64,000 bases of DNA from Aliihoeflea sp. 40Bstr573 (GTDB taxonomy: Bacteria > Pseudomonadota > Alphaproteobacteria > Rhizobiales > Rhizobiaceae), in assembly GCF_024105655.1 (NCBI RefSeq), contig NZ_JAAAMH010000006.1, forward strand, positions 124,001-188,000, read 5' to 3'. The position numbers and the translations under genes are program-made. The notes below the pieces were generated by a model, which was given only the letters and a program-made list of their open reading frames with translations, did not search any database and had not been told where the DNA came from. Shown one piece after another: positions 63,883-64,000 of the stretch (position 1 is its first letter; each line of letters opens with the position of its first letter).

Positions 63883-64000
63883 TCAGGCTGCGAACTGAAA
63901 GCCGGGGGTCGACAGGGAAAGCGCCCGTTCCTCGGCGTCCATGTCTTCCTCGATACCCTCGAACATCGGGGTCGACAGGTAGCGCTCGCCCGTGTCGGGC
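63883..64000 (-). CDS. Cysteine synthase-like PLP enzyme (3' end only)
   Basis: The right edge holds the last 38 codons of a minus-strand gene, ending in a TGA at 63883. The visible C-terminus reads PDTGERYLSTPMFEGI, then EEDMDAEERALSLSTPGFQF. The PDTGERYLST segment is the hallmark of O-acetylserine sulfhydrylase/cysteine synthase (CysK). The rest lies outside the window. The stop is 18 bp before the decarboxylase start, so the two are probably co-transcribed. Confidence 0.8.
   Translation of the reverse strand, partial: PDTGERYLSTPMFEGIEEDMDAEERALSLSTPGFQFAA

Overview
The window is dense, GC-rich chromosomal DNA from an alphaproteobacterium, most likely of the Hyphomicrobiales (Rhizobiales), near Mesorhizobium and other Phyllobacteriaceae. 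The case rests on the gene set: an ActS/ActR (RegB/RegA-type) redox pair, OlsB for ornithine lipids, an MmcB DNA-repair protein, a GlnD with two ACT domains, and iron-control DNA motifs that look like rhizobial Irr (ICE) and RirA (IRO) boxes. No rRNA, tRNA, CRISPR array, prophage or transposase was seen. Species cannot be named from the sequence alone.

Layout. 1-22574 is housekeeping: a LapA-domain fragment, a HAD hydrolase, two RNA-methyltransferase-type genes, lspA, an AcuI-type reductase, a hybrid kinase, olsB, a membrane endo/exonuclease-type protein, malic enzyme, mutS, glnD, murJ, trpS, a universal stress protein, an Nfu/NifU protein, an L,D-transpeptidase and mmcB. 22577-30768 (minus strand) is one tight run: a YnjBCD-type ABC importer, hrpB, actS and actR. 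hrpB carries an in-frame palindromic repeat. 30884-33653 holds two small membrane proteins, bacterioferritin with its ferredoxin, and a sugar-dehydrogenase family protein. 33758-40207 is a complete hydroxamate-type siderophore uptake operon (receptor, FhuF-like reductase, ATPase, binding protein, permease).

The right third is catabolic. 40376-42621 pairs a HAL/PAL-family lyase with a divergent Lrp regulator. 42699-52530 holds a TPP enzyme diverging from a TAXI-TRAP transporter, an IclR regulator, an amidohydrolase, an aldehyde dehydrogenase and a flavin monooxygenase. The same 21-bp operator stands before the TRAP genes and before the amidohydrolase, so the block looks like one IclR regulon for an unidentified, probably aromatic, acid.

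52602-62388 is the most novel part: a DUF917 (S-methyl-thiohydantoin desulfurase-like) and hydantoinase operon diverges from a gene fusing an AroM domain to a LuxR helix-turn-helix. A second, stand-alone AroM gene and a dipeptide-type ABC importer follow. A nearly identical 20-bp element lies in the divergent promoter and before the second AroM gene. In the fusion both AroM cysteines are replaced, which fits a ligand-sensing domain derived from an enzyme. I propose an AroM-controlled system for import and breakdown of a hydantoin-like compound. The window ends with a PLP decarboxylase and the C-terminus of a cysteine synthase.
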